From contig CAADRB010000012.1 of NCBI GenBank assembly GCA_900708905.1, forward strand, positions 169,235 through 233,234: a stretch of 64,000 nt of DNA. Reading direction: 5' to 3'. Below are positions 1-15,100 of this stretch, one piece after another. The notes under the pieces are model-generated. The model was not told the origin of the DNA, did no database searches, and saw nothing but the letters and a program-made list of their open reading frames with translations. This stretch comes from Hymenolepis diminuta. Its lineage: Eukaryota > Platyhelminthes > Cestoda > Cyclophyllidea > Hymenolepididae. The first letter of the stretch is position 1. Every line of letters begins with the position of its first letter. Both the position numbers and the translations under genes were made by a program.

Positions 1-159
1 ACAGGTAATGATAACCACATCAAAGGGAGGAGCGAATAAAACCATAGACTAAAGCAAGAATTAACATTACATAAAAGTTTGAAATTGCGCAGATATCACT
101 CGAGGCAGCATTTTCAAAAAGGACTTATGTTGGAAAGAAAATTAAACGATAGCACTTAC

Positions 160-3100
160 GTTTAACCTTTACGGTTGCCGTGATACTCATGTGCGCAGTT
201 GAACAGAGATAGACGCCTTCATCAGATGTTTTGACGTTTATAAGATGAAGCAAACCTGAAGACGTAAATAGAATAAATGCTTAATGTTAGTCTATAGTTA
301 TCTATTGTAAGGTGGATGCTTATAGGTTAGAGGTCATTAAGAACACTGTTAGACGAATTATTTTAGGGTTATGCAAGAGGAAAAATGGATGCTGAACTCC
401 TCGAAGGTGAATGCTAAACAAGTTTTTGGTAAGATGCCGAAGTTTGAATGATGAATCTTGCAAATAATTCAATTCCATGCATTATTGAACGCCAACCACA
501 ACTGAAGTGTGGGTGAAGGTGGCTTGTCTGTGAAATTCTCTTACTCCTTACCCATCACTCCTCAACTTGTCATCAACTCTTTGTAAATGAAAGCAAGATG
601 AGAAGGCTCATGAGGATCGATCATAATAAAGATGATCTGACAACTGGAGTCAGTCGTCTTTGTCAAGTACATGGAAGACACAAAAAACTGGGTGAAAAAG
701 TTGCCGCGAATTCACATTAAATCTTGTCATCCGGATTTTTCCGTATGAACAAGATGATAATGAAAGAAAGAACAGGTCTGATTGAACTTTAAACTGAAAA
801 AGCGATTGACCTAATGATTCTAAGCCTCAGATGAAGTAGAGCTTTCCTGATTCCACTACATAAATACTCCTCTTAAAATTGGGCACACTTCCTGCGTTTG
901 GATGTTTTCCAACGAAGAAAAGCTAAAAAACTTATTTGCCTTGCCATGGGAAATAAATAAGGTTAAGGATAAGATGAAACTGTCTTTATTTACAAGCAGT
1001 TTAGTCCTTTTTATGCGGATCAAATTAAAACAGTTTTTGGACTCCAGTCCAAATACAGACACTATTTCGCTTTGCCAAATCCAATTTGATTCATGAGGAT
1101 TCGTGAGATACGCTTTTGATTAATGTTCGAAATTGTTACATGGTTAATTCAACACGAGTAATTTCCACCAGCCCTCGATAAGATTAGCCGACTGGTTACC
1201 AAGAGGGGGCCGAATTTCAATTTTGAAGATTGCGGAAGGTGAAATATGACAAATACCCGAAGTTGCAGAAAAATAACCGTGCATATTTCTTAATCGAGGC
1301 ACAAAATTTACTTTCCTCATTCCCAAAATATGTCCTCCTTGTTTTAACAGGAGCTTGGATAATGAATATCGAAACAGTTTTACCAACATACCTTTTACGC
1401 TATTTATGTTAAATTCATAAAAGGATCTGATCCATGAAAATATGCTTTTGGGGACGAATTTCATAACAGAATAGTGATGAAATTCTCCTTTTCCACTCTA
1501 GCCGCCTTTACTACTACGACATTTTTGAATTAGTATTCTATCCACTAAGCCGGCTGTCAGTTACTTTATGATGAAAGTGAAGTTTGATCCAAATTAGGAT
1601 GGCGCAGTAACACGATCACTCACCACTCGCAGATGTGGGTCAAAACATCGGACACTTGTTGCAATCTGGTTTGTTTTTCTAATCCCCAAACGTTTTCCAT
1701 TTTTTCGTGAGAAAACAGTAAAACAGCCCAATATGGGGTAAAGGAAAGGAAACCGAATAGATATTAAAGCCAAGGTACCAAAAGAGTCGTAGGAAATTTG
1801 ATCTTCAGATTAAATTTGCATGTGTTTTGACTTCATGTTTTAATCTTTCAATTTTGGATTTGCACCATGTTTCTCGATGAAATTCATGTTTGTGACGACG
1901 AGTTTATTAATCGGTTGATTGATTTGAATGTTTGGTCAGCCACCTCAAATACACATATGCTTCTTCTAATAGTCAAGAAAATGGCAGGATGATAAGAACT
2001 AATATAGCCTGAACGTTGCAGAGCTCATCAGAGTTAACTCACTGTGGATATCACTTGTTCTGTTTTATCGACCCTTACCTACTCAGATCACGCCAACTAA
2101 GCCATGTCTCTAATGTCTCGCTTTCTCTCGTTCTCGCTGTTATTAGTCATAATCATTGTCTTTCTTTGGCCGTAAGCTAGATTGGCCACCAACTTTTTCC
2201 TTTTGACCTCAATTAATGTAATTTAAACTACGGTATTGAGTACAAACCTATTGACAGAATGTTTTGTCTCGGGGTGACAGATTCTTTCAGACGTCTCTAA
2301 GTTGTCTATCATCTATATCAATATGTCCCATTCCCAAGTCTAGACACTTATTCAAAACAAAAATTTATGTTTTGATCTCTAAATGTCAGAAATATGAAGA
2401 CGACTTATATTCAAATATACAGTTTTTGTTGATTCAATAAATGTCTTAAAGAAAATTCACTTCTGCCTTATCTCTCCCCGGTCGGAGTCAAAGTTAATCT
2501 AGTGATACCTGGTGGACAGATAGATCGTAGCGATAGAACCTAGACTTTCCAAAATAACAGCCTTGTTTTACAAAATATAAAAACTTACCGAAGACTTCAT
2601 CCATGATGTAACGATTGTTTTGGGTGTTGTGGGGATGGGTGTGGACTTCTGGTGGTGGCGCTCCCTCCATAATGCAAAAGAGGGTCACATTGTCACCCTC
2701 TCGTACAACGAGTTGACGTGTTGCGGCGGCTGAACTATTGTCTTGGGGAACAAGTGGTAGGATAATACGAGCGGGAACAGGCTTGTCCGGAGCTAAATGA
2801 GGTATAGAAGTGTAATCAACAATGGTATCTGTCAAATTTATATAAATACATGGGAAAGCTATGTCAATTTCATCTTAATTCCGAGAGGGTTAGAAAATAG
2901 TTCAAAGCTGATTTTACAGCTCCTTAGTGTGATATCTGGTCGTTTGATAAACAACCTCTCTACATCGCCAGGCCTTTTCCGTGTATATCTACCCAAACAA
3001 ATTGGAATGCGCATTAATATGACAATATGTAGCCTAGTCATCTGAAACTTTGTGTGTAGCTCTCAATGCGCCAAATCGTTCAAGATAGACGATCGATATT

Positions 3101-6100
3101 TAATATCCAATCTATTAAGTCCATGCACGTTTGTTCAAATGGATAAATTTATTTTAAAAAATGAAAGTAAGCTAAGTTGAACGAAAAAATTTAGAAACTT
3201 CAATTTTACGAACTTCTAACAATAGCTGAAGGGTGATTATGAAACCTTCTATTTTTCTTAATTTCACCCTGAATTTCAAGATCAATAGTGATCTGCTTTC
3301 CGAAGTAGAGCCAAATTCTCATAAACCTACAGTTGTAAAAAGACAACTTGGATGGTTAATCATGGAAGGAGTGAAATAAAAAAGAACTGAATCCCAGAAA
3401 CCTAGATTTCCCCTTCCAAAATTATAAACATAAATGCAGAACAATTGCTAATCTATAAGTTTTGAGATTTCTTATGAGAACATTTGGAAAGACAACAATT
3501 GTTCATAATACTGTAGGATTAGGCTTTGACTATTAACAATAAAGTGCTTTTCATGGTCTTGATTTCTTTTAATACCATTTAAAATAATATCACGATAGAG
3601 TCGCGTTACCATGACCTTAAATATGTGGTTGTCGTATGGACAAGTGATTACCGCTAAACATTTATTGCGGCACATGCCCAGCACCTCATGCTGAGAAACA
3701 GCGAGTATTTTTATTTGATATAAACATAAATATACACATATCACCATAGCTTTAATCGAAATTTACCTTGGCTGTCTGACATAATGAATGTATTTGGGAT
3801 ATATCGAAAAGCTCTGACCTAAAACAAGGTTAGAAACCGAGAGAAGGCCAGCATGAGTGACATTTCATATTCAGGTGAAAGACCAGCATGAACACAACTA
3901 GAAGAATAGTCATAGACCTGGTAAGCGAAAACACATCTAAAATTTTTTTCTCTGATTCACAATCTGGAGAAATGTGCAGCAAAGATGCAGCAGGAAATAA
4001 TCTAAAGCTAAATCGTTTGAGAAGTCTCATACCAAATGCTGGATATGACAGATGTGACGTAATTTTACTTTAGCGCATTAGTAAGGAAATTCCTATGGCT
4101 ACATCACTCCCAAAAAGTACGAAGCCAAAAGTGACGTTTATTGTCAAAATTCATAATACTACGCATAAGAAACGATTAATGATCTTACACTTGGACTATG
4201 CAAAATTAGGAATGACAGAAAAATGTTGGTATAATTACGACATTAATTGATAAATAAAAAGCCTTACTTCTAACTTGCAGTCGAATGATTTCCGGCGACC
4301 AGACAGTAGCTTTTGTAACGGGATTAGTTAGGGTACATCGATAGTCACCCTCATCTGAGGCCTTGAAGCTATTGATTAGCAGTATGACCTGATCCTCATT
4401 AGGTCGATGAACTTGTTTGTACTTCTCTGTAAGCAAGGGAGGGGATTAAACAAAGTTCAAATTTCAGCTCATCGACAATAACAGTTTAATCAAGTTTGTG
4501 ATATAGTCACCGATCCAGCTTGAATTGAACTATATCAGCAAACATTAAATGGAGGGAAAACTTGAAAACACAAAAACACCAAAATAGACAACGAAAATAC
4601 AACAATACTAACTCAATAACGAGATGTAATTGAGACAGAAAACAAAAATATACGGCCAAATAAATGCAGTAGGCTCTTACCTTTCCCGTTGTTAGCTAGG
4701 AAATAAAGGGGGAATATTAGAGTTAACTTGACAAGTCACTTCAGTAGTATTTCCCCCTTGTGAAATAGGGTAGATCCACAATGACGCCGAAGACCATTTT
4801 CTACCTTGTCAAGAGTGGCAGTTAAGTAGGATTTGGGCCATGGGTTTTTTGGGATGATTAATTAATTTGAACTAATTTCGGACATTAATTGAATTTTTCT
4901 GTGCTGGCCGAAAAGTCGAATATATTAGCCATGCAAATAAGGCCATTATCGATTAAATCGATCTGAGTGAATATCTAGTTTATAATCTTCAATCGGGTAA
5001 ACATGGTCAGGCTGAACCAATCAGAGTACGAGGGTTCTTATTACAATAAATAAATGAGTCAAAAGATCGAATCTTTGGAAAATTTGCCTTTCTAAGGTGA
5101 AAATTAATAAATTAAAGGAAAGAAAAGAAAGAAGACGACTTACGCATATTATCGATAAGTGATCCGTTGAGATAGAACTGAACAATTGGCGGAGGTTGGC
5201 TATCCTGTGGAATACGACAACTCACAAAGGCTACATTACCATTAATAAATTCCTTCACTCGGGTCTGTGGAAAGTCAGAGGGTGTGGAGAGTTCTGGAAG
5301 TTCTGGAAGAGAAAAGAAAAAAACCAAAATCATTTAGGATGACTTCAAATTATCTGCTCCGTTCCATTACCTTTATTTTTAATTTGACAAAAAATGTATA
5401 CCTTCACCAGCTGAATAAAGCAGGAAATCAAACTAAGCACTACAGGGGGAGCAAATTAGGGAAAGTTCTATTATTCCTTTTTTGAGGAAAGCCTTGGCAT
5501 CAACCAAAAAATAGCGAATTGATGTAATTACTGTATTGAGCATTGTTATGAATAGAGCAACTGACTACTTTGATATGGCCAGAATGCACTTCCACAAAAG
5601 GTACCAACGTTTAAGTGATGGTAATAGTTGCTTTAAATCTCTCTTTTCGCAGTAATACAAGTATAATAATCAGTCCATTCATTTAAATTACATTATCGAG
5701 AATACGAATTTGACAAAAGGACGCAAAGCTTACAAATTCTAGTAGACTGAAGAGAGCTCTGCAAGGCCTTATAATAACTTTTTCATTCCGATATTCTTTT
5801 CCAGCTCCGACTTGTAACACTTAGTCTTGAAGCACATGTTCATGAAAATATTTTCTTTTCGTTTCATTGAACTGCTCTGAGTTTGGAATAACTATATGAG
5901 CGTACACATTTAGCAGCACAAAAAAATAAGAAGTGGTTGCACAATCGATTTCTTTAAACGCTTTTATCCGACAAGAAAATTTTGAGTGCCTTAGCGATTA
6001 GTTTTTGTTCAATGTTAGGAGATCAGATCAAATATTTTCAGTGCAATCAATCGAGTAGACCAAGATTACACTCGGTACACCCCTATGTTCATGCCTCATG

Positions 6101-9100
6101 TACTGAACTATCGATTAATGAATTGTTACGTTTGGACTCCAATATTTGAGATCACCGACAAAGAAGCCGCGGCTACAAATATTGGTCAACCAGTCCAGCC
6201 AATCATTTATAACAAATATAATCCCATTCAATATTACTTCATGCTTATCTCAGAATAGTATCAATATTTTGACACATATTTTACCCATAGATCAATCCTG
6301 AATATAATCGCGAAGAGGGCGGAACATTCGAAACGTATATTATGCATACAAACAGCGATAAAAAATAGCTATATGCTCGAAAAAAATTGTTATGGCGAAT
6401 AAATCAAACTAGGCTATAACAGCGCTTTAAAATTAGGGAATATATTTAGAACAAAGGGAAATTGGAATGCACTAGTGCCAAACAGGACATGGAGATTGAT
6501 CAATTTAAGGAACATTTTACATGACGATAGAAAATAGCACAAGAGACGAAGAAGGGTGGAACAAGTGGAGGCGTGGATGATAGAAAAAAGGAGCAACTGC
6601 TAGTGAATAAATGTGCAGTAGCCAATGAATGTGAAGTGTCTTTAATTCAGATAACTGTTAGAAAATAAATTAGTTATCCATGGAACTGAGATATAACAAT
6701 TTGAAAACAGGAATGTGTTTTATTCAAACTTCAGAATCCAAAGTGTGCGTCCGCAAAGTCGGAAGTAATGGATGATCATCAGATACACGTCCAGTTAAAA
6801 ATAGTAGAACAAAATTTCCTTTTAAGAAGCTCCATGATGTTGCTTTTTTCCCAAGTGGAGTGTTAAAAACGTTTTCCTTCAACTTGACCGCGGCCGGTGG
6901 CGCAGCAATTAAAGATCTCATCTGCGAAGTCAGATGTCATGGATTCGACGCTCATTAGTGCACATTCAATAAGCGGGATCGCCAACAGCACTGGCAATAT
7001 TCGAGTTTATCAATATGCTATTATTCTATCCAAGATGCGTGTTTGAAAACGCTTTCCTAAATACTTCTTTGGGATTAATAAAACCACTTACCCCACTTCG
7101 GAATTGCCCTAGTTCGTCGAACATATGCAAAATCCTTGAAGATTTGAGTTTTTAACTAATTGAAGATACAGCAATTCTCTACTTCTTTCAATTTCCCCAT
7201 TTTTTTCTGCAGCTCATTATATGATTTAGTTACTTTTGCATCACTCAAGCACTTAGTCAAAATGTGTGGTTTATGCAAGCAGTATTTGCATGAACTACTA
7301 TAAAATCAGAATATAGATACAGGACACGCAGTACCTACACAATTTAGCAACATCAAACATATTTACTGAACGATGTACTCAGAAATCAACTCTATAATTA
7401 GTCAGAACACTGAGACGAAGCAGTCTCCATTGTCGCACTAGAATATCAGATGAAATGTTTGAAGGAAGTAGATTACATATCCCGCACGTTTTCTAGAAGC
7501 TCTAATTAACTCGCATATACATGTTTCAAATCTGGAACGAAATAGCTTGATACTTACTTGAAAGTACCACCCTAAAAGGCGCACTTAACACAGCTCCAAA
7601 CTTGGTATCCACCCTACAGTGCACATCCACTGAGTCCACACGTGCCCAAATATTAGATTCATCACCTCCCAATACTTCCAAATTGGCCGCCGCATTTGAG
7701 AACGCCGGTACTAATGCAGTCATTGCATCCATCATTCCAAGCGAGGCATTCCCGGGGACAATACGCCGGGTGATACGGAAGGGTGCAGAGCTTGGACCGG
7801 TGGGAATGGGTTCAAGAGAGAGATGAGATCGCGGTCCTGAGGGAGAACTACCACCACCTCCCAAATATGGATGAGCGATGTAGAAGGAAGTATTGGCGGT
7901 GGGTGGCCATACCTCACAGATTAGAGTTGGAGAAGCGGAGGAAGAGGAAGCGAGTTCTAGACGGTCCAGATAGGTCACTGGGGCCGGTAGGGAAACGATA
8001 CTGGGGATTACTACGAGGAAGAAATAGGGTTAGTTAAGAAGTTTACGAACTGAAAATGAGACCCTGGGTATGTGTAAGTTTTTAGTAAACATACTTGACA
8101 GCAGTGCAACCACCACTATGACACGAGAATGTAAACATATGAAATCGTTTTATGCTAACTTGACTACTACTATTAACACTTTCACTATGCAGGCGAGAAA
8201 CAATAAGCACAGGAGCAAGTCATCATAAATGAAGAGTATGAATTCTAGTGAGTTGTGCAATGTTAAATTCACGTAATTTAGTTTCATCTTGATATCTTCG
8301 CCATTAGAAAAAACTGCTTACATTCATAAGCGACCCCGTAACCTTAAAGATGAGAATGACACCACCACCTTGGTGACGTTCAATTCGAGTGTACACTTTC
8401 TTCGGCAACCAGACGAATTTGAGCCGAATGAGATTAAGAAAATGCAAATGAATGTGATTCTTTAATCTTGAAAAGCAACTCCTACGACGAAGTTCACACA
8501 GCTGTCTTGACAGCTAAATCATAAGCGGAAGTTCTGGAAATTTTGAGGAAAAAGAGATCCTAACCGCAATAGGAGCCAAGTTGGAATTTCGGTTTCGAGA
8601 CCGAAATTCTTCATATTGTCTTTCTTGGCAAGTATTGCATTTGAGGCTATCTACCTCCTGATAACTTTTTTGTAATTGAACGAAATAAAAATAATATAAA
8701 ATACTTCATTCTAACCCACTATATACCACGCATATTGACCTTTTCTTTCGACTACTTAGAACTAATCAATGTTCGACAACAATACCTCTGTTACGTAAAC
8801 ATCTTCCCATTTATAAATTAAAAACAGTCTTACAGCTCCTTAGCGGCAAATTTATGTAGCCGAATCGAAGATTTCTTTAATTCATTCACCATTGCGAATA
8901 ATTAAACAAAAAACATCTGGACACATTTGTCGTCATTAGAAAGTAAACAAAGCACTGTTAACTGTCTCCAGCTGTCAAAAAGGTGTGTCAGTGTGATAAA
9001 TCGTTCTGCTTCAAATAATTGTTGGTAAAACAAACAGCAAAGCTTAAAATCTAATATTAAATCTCAAATTTGGATATTATGACGGCACCTATTCAAGAAT

Positions 9101-12100
9101 ACCTGGAGATTATCCTTAATGGAATAGTTAAATAAAAGTTTCTCCCGTTCCCTACAAGCTAAGTGATAAAAAATCTTTCTAAGCTCATTATGAAAGATGT
9201 TTATTACATCCTAGATAAAGGACGTCCACTCCTATGAGAAAATCATATTCTTCCACCCCTCCCGTTGGCCAGGGTTAACAAGTGTGATTGGTCATTCACG
9301 CTAATGAATTACACTTATGGGCAGAGGTTGATAAAATCCAATACCTCTTCCGATTAGGCAAGTACCATATTCTTCAAAAAGAGAAGGGTAGGAAAGATTA
9401 ATCGGACAAGGTCAGTATGGTCGTTATTTAAGGTCAAATCCGTCGGAGCGACTTAAAACGCGTGGCTGGTGGGGGCCAGTCATACATCCATGACCTTAAT
9501 CAGGTTAAACAGTTTGACTTTATTTGCCTTCCTCCTCCAATTAGGCGTTTTTTAACTCGTGAATGTAAACTTGGGATTGGATTCGAAACCTAAAAAGGCT
9601 ACACTTATTTAAAAGGCATAGGGATAAGCGTTTTTAAAACAATTTCATATTGCCTAAATCAACTATGAATTTTAGATTTAACTTGCAAAAAGGATAAGGA
9701 AAAGAAGATCTTATAAACTACAAGAACATGTGATCGAATTTTTGGATGTCGTGTCGATTTAAGCGAAATTCAAACCGTCAATGTAAATAGATAAAAATCG
9801 CCAGTCTGTTATTTTACTAACGTTCTCTGAAAAATATGCAGAGTAAACAAACGCATAATGTGGTCTTGACCCTGAAAAAATATTTACATAGAGGCATAGT
9901 ACCACCACACAAAGACTGCAGGATACGTAAACGTATTCTTTGTGCATGGTTATTCGAAAGACGTAACCAGCGAAAAATCACAGCCGTCTTGCATTTATTT
10001 ACAACTCATAATTTACAAACAAAATAAGTCCAACAAAAAATTAAAAATTAACCACTTGCTACCTAATTAAGATTACCAGTTTCAGAATCTGCAGTTATAA
10101 ATTATAATAATAAAAATAAACTGATTAAAGAAGTTTATTAAAAGATTTCCAAGTTGAAGCTATGAAACAAAGTATCAGTGGACTTTGTGATAGAATAGTA
10201 GCACCAGTAATGTATGCCTTTGTACGAAGGACAAAGAACTATGTTATAGAACTATAGGAGTACTTCAAAAGATCCTTTTCTAAATTTCCCTCACAAAAGA
10301 CAAGGGTGGTTAAATCATCTTTTATCAGATTGTCATCCTCAATCCTTACATTATTAATACCAATCTCAATCCTGACATCGACAGACTTTTAGGGCGAAAC
10401 ATACAATTCTGAAGGTGGCAGATATATAACCTAAGAGACAAAACTTCAACACATGGACTGAAACTAGTAGTGGACAAATCCTAACTTTAGGAATAAGCGG
10501 CTAACGACCATTAGTATTTACGAGTCTGAACCTTGTCCTTCCAGATATTTGGAGTTTTTAATCGGTTCAACTCTGACAATCATAACTACACGGTTAATAC
10601 AGATATTGCTCTTATTATCGGAAAATGACTACTTACAAATTAAAATAATAATCTACAATGCAAATTCATACAGTTCCCATGATGGCATGATTCACTCAGT
10701 GGAGGTAGATGAAAAATAGAATTTCTGTCGGGCTAGAAAACGAGTCAGGCAATATGGGAACTGACTGCTATTAAAAGTGACACATGTATGTTAAATGGCT
10801 CCGGCGCCGATGATTCAGAAATATGGATAGAATATATACAGTCCTGATTCTAGATCGACGACACTAGAAGCGCAGTATTTATCAACTAAATAGGACGGGT
10901 AAAGACATAAAAGATATTGCTGGGGATGATTTAACAAAAAGAAGTCTTCTGTAGTTGACATAAAGCTAGCTCAGAGCTTCAAAGTTATCCGATTTGTCCC
11001 CCTAAAAGAAGAAATATGAAACCGACTAATGAAGGAGAGAAATATAGCTATTTTAAAGCAGGCCAGCACATGGAATTCTACCCAAGAATGTATACTAATT
11101 CCTGGAAGGGTTATCTTTAGATCCAATCTATTTTTGTGATAACTACCATAGCCAAAATAGGTAAGAACTTGCCAAAATAACACCGCGCTAATCAATACGT
11201 TTCTGGATTAGTGGAAGAAAGGTAAGAATTTTCCTAGGGTTAATAGTGCATCAGCATTATTAAGGGATAGAGGTATGTAAAAATCGGTATCAAAATCAAT
11301 TTGAATCTTCAGGCACTTCAAAGAAATTTAATCTTAGTAACTTCATGCTGAGTTTTATCGTGAAAAAGAGTTGCAGAAGAGTTAAAATTTCTTGTGTTTG
11401 GTTAATGCTTTCTTTTAAATCATCTTAAGAGATCTAACAATTTCTTAGACGGCACAGAAAAAAGAACAACAGTAAATATTCAGTGGAGGTGGATAGAGCT
11501 CTTTCAAGTGAGTGAAAAAGACCTGCTGTCTGGCTAGAAAGATAGACATGGGAGCCTTCTGACATTCACGGTGACATGCATATTAAATTGCTCAAAGGTT
11601 AATGATTCATAGATAAAAGTCGAGCAACAGTTGGCATATAAAACGTGCGTTCTTGATTCTAGATCAATTCCTGAAACTTACCACCTAGCCATTAAAAGTG
11701 AACGGCTCATTTATGACGTTTATCTTATTAAAGCCAGTACTTGACAGTGCTTTTCGAAGTATCATGAAAGGAGACTATGGACTATAGAGAAGTTGAACAA
11801 AGAAACAGATATACCTGAATCAAGATCCCAATTTATAGAACGTATCAACCGAGATTTTTTACAAAATTTTATATGGCAATCAAAACGGAGGCATGGAAAC
11901 ATTATACGACAATTGCCATAACAAATTTATTTAAAGTGGAAAATTTCCTCAAAATTATCAAGAGAAGGAGATATATATTCAGCTATTCTTTTTATCACTT
12001 CAGATATTCTAGCAATGAGAGAAACTAGATTTAATCAAAGTCAAGCTAATCACTTAGTCGCCGGTATGGGTAGATTAATTTTTGTATTTTTGTTTTTAAA

Positions 12101-15100
12101 ATCGATCTAAAACATTTCAACGATTTAGATCGAGAAACTGAGACAAATGACGTGACTTTTTCATTGTCTGCGTTCCTGTCAAGGTGTCACTGTTAAATAT
12201 TTGTTTCTGTGTTTGGCCTTTCGAGCTATCTATGAGCGTATCAGCTACAAGTTAGACACAAACACCGTCATTTTTTCTTCGCACTACTATACTCAAGTGA
12301 GATGTGTCAGCATAAAACTGGGATTTAAACTGAAGAAAAATGACAGCATAAAGAAACACAGTGATCAACTTGCAGGTCGGCCAAATCAGAGGCTCCGAGA
12401 TCAAATATCAATCAGTGATGTGCATGGCCAATGGCACTGACTAATTCTGGTCAACATTGACAGAATGTCTTTCCCCAGCCCAAGTTAAGTATTATGAACA
12501 CTTTTTTTAACGGACTTGGACGTTTAGCAAAATGGCCATTTTCCATTTAACAAGCTGTCCATCCGTCGACCGTAATAAGCCAAAGAGATTGGTTATTTCC
12601 CGTACCGGTTAGAATTTAAATCCATGTGAAAAGAATAATTTGATTTAAATTTGAGAAAGACGGGAAGCCTGGTCACAGTCAAGCCTATGGGTTGTGGCCA
12701 AACACCCATACCCTTTCACTCTGTCTTCCCTATTGACTCTTTCGCCCTAATGACAATGAATCACGCCATGCACAGCCAAGTGTTGGACAATAGGAAATTT
12801 GTAGGCGAGATTTTTTATTCTCTCTATGCATTCTGGATTTAATCTGTGTGGGGAAAAAGCAAAGTGAGAATAAAGGAAACCTCGATTACGGGAGAAGATG
12901 AATAGTAAATTGATAGGGTGAAACAAAGAATAATCTAAATATTCTGCTGATATGCAGTTCTATCCAATCCGCATTTAACCCTCTAAGTTGACCATGACAA
13001 ACGCAGACACTGGCTATCTTCATCAATCATTAAAATTCGTCCTAATCCCAAAAATTACTCACATAACTTCGTTTTTTTGTAAATAAAGAGCGGAATAGGC
13101 GGATTTTCTATCCCCGATCGTCTTCATCATCAATCGTCATCCGGACTTTCTGCTTTATAAGTCTGGGTTACTGGAACCTAGGCCGTTACTAGGTCTAGTG
13201 GGAAATGGTGATAAGACCCAGTTCACAACGTTGTTTGAAATTCATGCAAATTAATTGGAGACTAATAAGGTTATTCCTTTTAAATTATTTGAATAGAACT
13301 CACACAAAGTAATTGATCAGCATACCGAAAGTATCTTCTTGTACCCATACTGGATAAAGAGAACTGAGTGAGATATGTTTATATGGCTATTCTTTTTAAG
13401 ACCTGGATTAGTCTGTTTGGGTGATCGAGGAGAATTGAATGGACAATTTATCGTCAAACAAGACATAGACCCATGACAAACAACGAACTTTTCATTCGTA
13501 AGAATAATAATTTATCCTTAATATAAAAGATGGAATTCTACTGAGAACACACAAAGCAGAAATAATCAAAGAAATAAAAACGAGAGAATGGAGGATATTT
13601 GGGAAGAGTTCATAGAAAAAGGCTTGGGAACATGATAGACCTAATAAACAATTCCCCAATTTAGTGTAAGTTCCCATATTCCCTAATTTGAAAAAATAAA
13701 ATATCGCGACACGATTAAGAGCAGTATTTCTAACAAAGGACGTCCTTACAAAATAATCGAGAAAGCATTCGATTGCTACATTCGCCTTGCAAAAATGCAA
13801 AATACAGATTAAATTGCAAATAAACACATACGGGTGCAAACGAAAACTAGGAAAACAAGAAATTTCCTAACAAGATTCCTATATACGCTGTGTAATTTCG
13901 TCGAGTAACAAAAATTCGATGCTGAATCTAATTAAAGTGTTCTAATCTAGATATTGGAATCTAATTTAAGCAGGAGAATAAGCAGTAAAGATATTGTTCA
14001 TTCTTGTCTAAATCAATGAATTAGAAACGACGGAGGTCTTTTTATAAACTATCCACGCAAAAAAGATTAATCAAACGAGGCCCATAGAGGATAATTAAAT
14101 GCTACAAACTCTGTGCTAAGAGATATTTCATATTCTGGGATGTCTGTTTTGCCTTCCTTTACAGAGTTTTGGGTGGTCGTTAGATGCAGTCAATTAAAAG
14201 TCAGCGTCTCGAGAATATGGCACAGGAACTCGTAAAATCAACCACATTTTCATCTGCAAGAATTGTATTTTGTCTCTATAATTAAAGGACCATATGAGGA
14301 ATAAGAACAAAAAAGGAAACTTATCAAACTGATTTCCACTAAAATCCCATTTAATGTAGGAATTAAAGCCGGGGATTATAAAGGGAAGAAAGTAGCGGGA
14401 TATTAGAAATTCACTTATTATAGTATGCCTGAGAATCGGGTAAATAAATCTCATACCCAATCTAAATTCCCACATTCTTCCAATCTCAGAAGGTTATTTA
14501 AATATCAGGTTATAATCAGGACGGTATTTTTCATGTCGGAGCTCTAGGAAGGGCGACTATTTTGAATTTCATTCAATAACCTTGAGAAGGCATATTTTGA
14601 TGAAATACCATTTCAATAACAAATCAAAACGCAAATGTTTACATTTAGCTACAAACGATAAATCAGACTTACAAGATGATGTATAGGAGAGTAAGAACGA
14701 AATTAAAAATTTGTTAGCAAAATTGCCAATATTAAAGCCATTCTCGTCTTTAAACAGAAATTGATCAGGCGAATTCGAATATCTATTTAAGAAATTTAAT
14801 GGATTACGAAGTAGTGTACCTCTTTGCTTTTTATCGGTCACTAAGGCGTTAAGCATTCCGGAACTCAATTTATTGTTTTTGCTTTTGTTACGTCAGATAC
14901 CGGTGACCCAATTTTCTATAATTTGATAACTAAGTGTGAAAATCTAGGTAGCACTTGGTCCTGGAATATAGCCCACTGAAAAATATGTGTAACGATGAGA
15001 AGTCCAAATGATTAGCTCTTGAGATCAGTGGCGGAAATTCCAACTGTATGAGTAATTTACGGGATCTACAATGCGGTAGCAATAGAAATGGTTGACTTTG

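Noticed and set aside
7602..8037. Plus-strand open frames of 74 and 84 codons
   Set aside because: Shadows antisense to the Ig receptor exon 7558-8010.
14569..14868. Minus-strand 99-codon frame with NSPDQFLF / NKFLISFL, faintly like the linker before a LINE reverse transcriptase
   Set aside because: No reverse-transcriptase or endonuclease motif in any nearby frame; similarity too weak.
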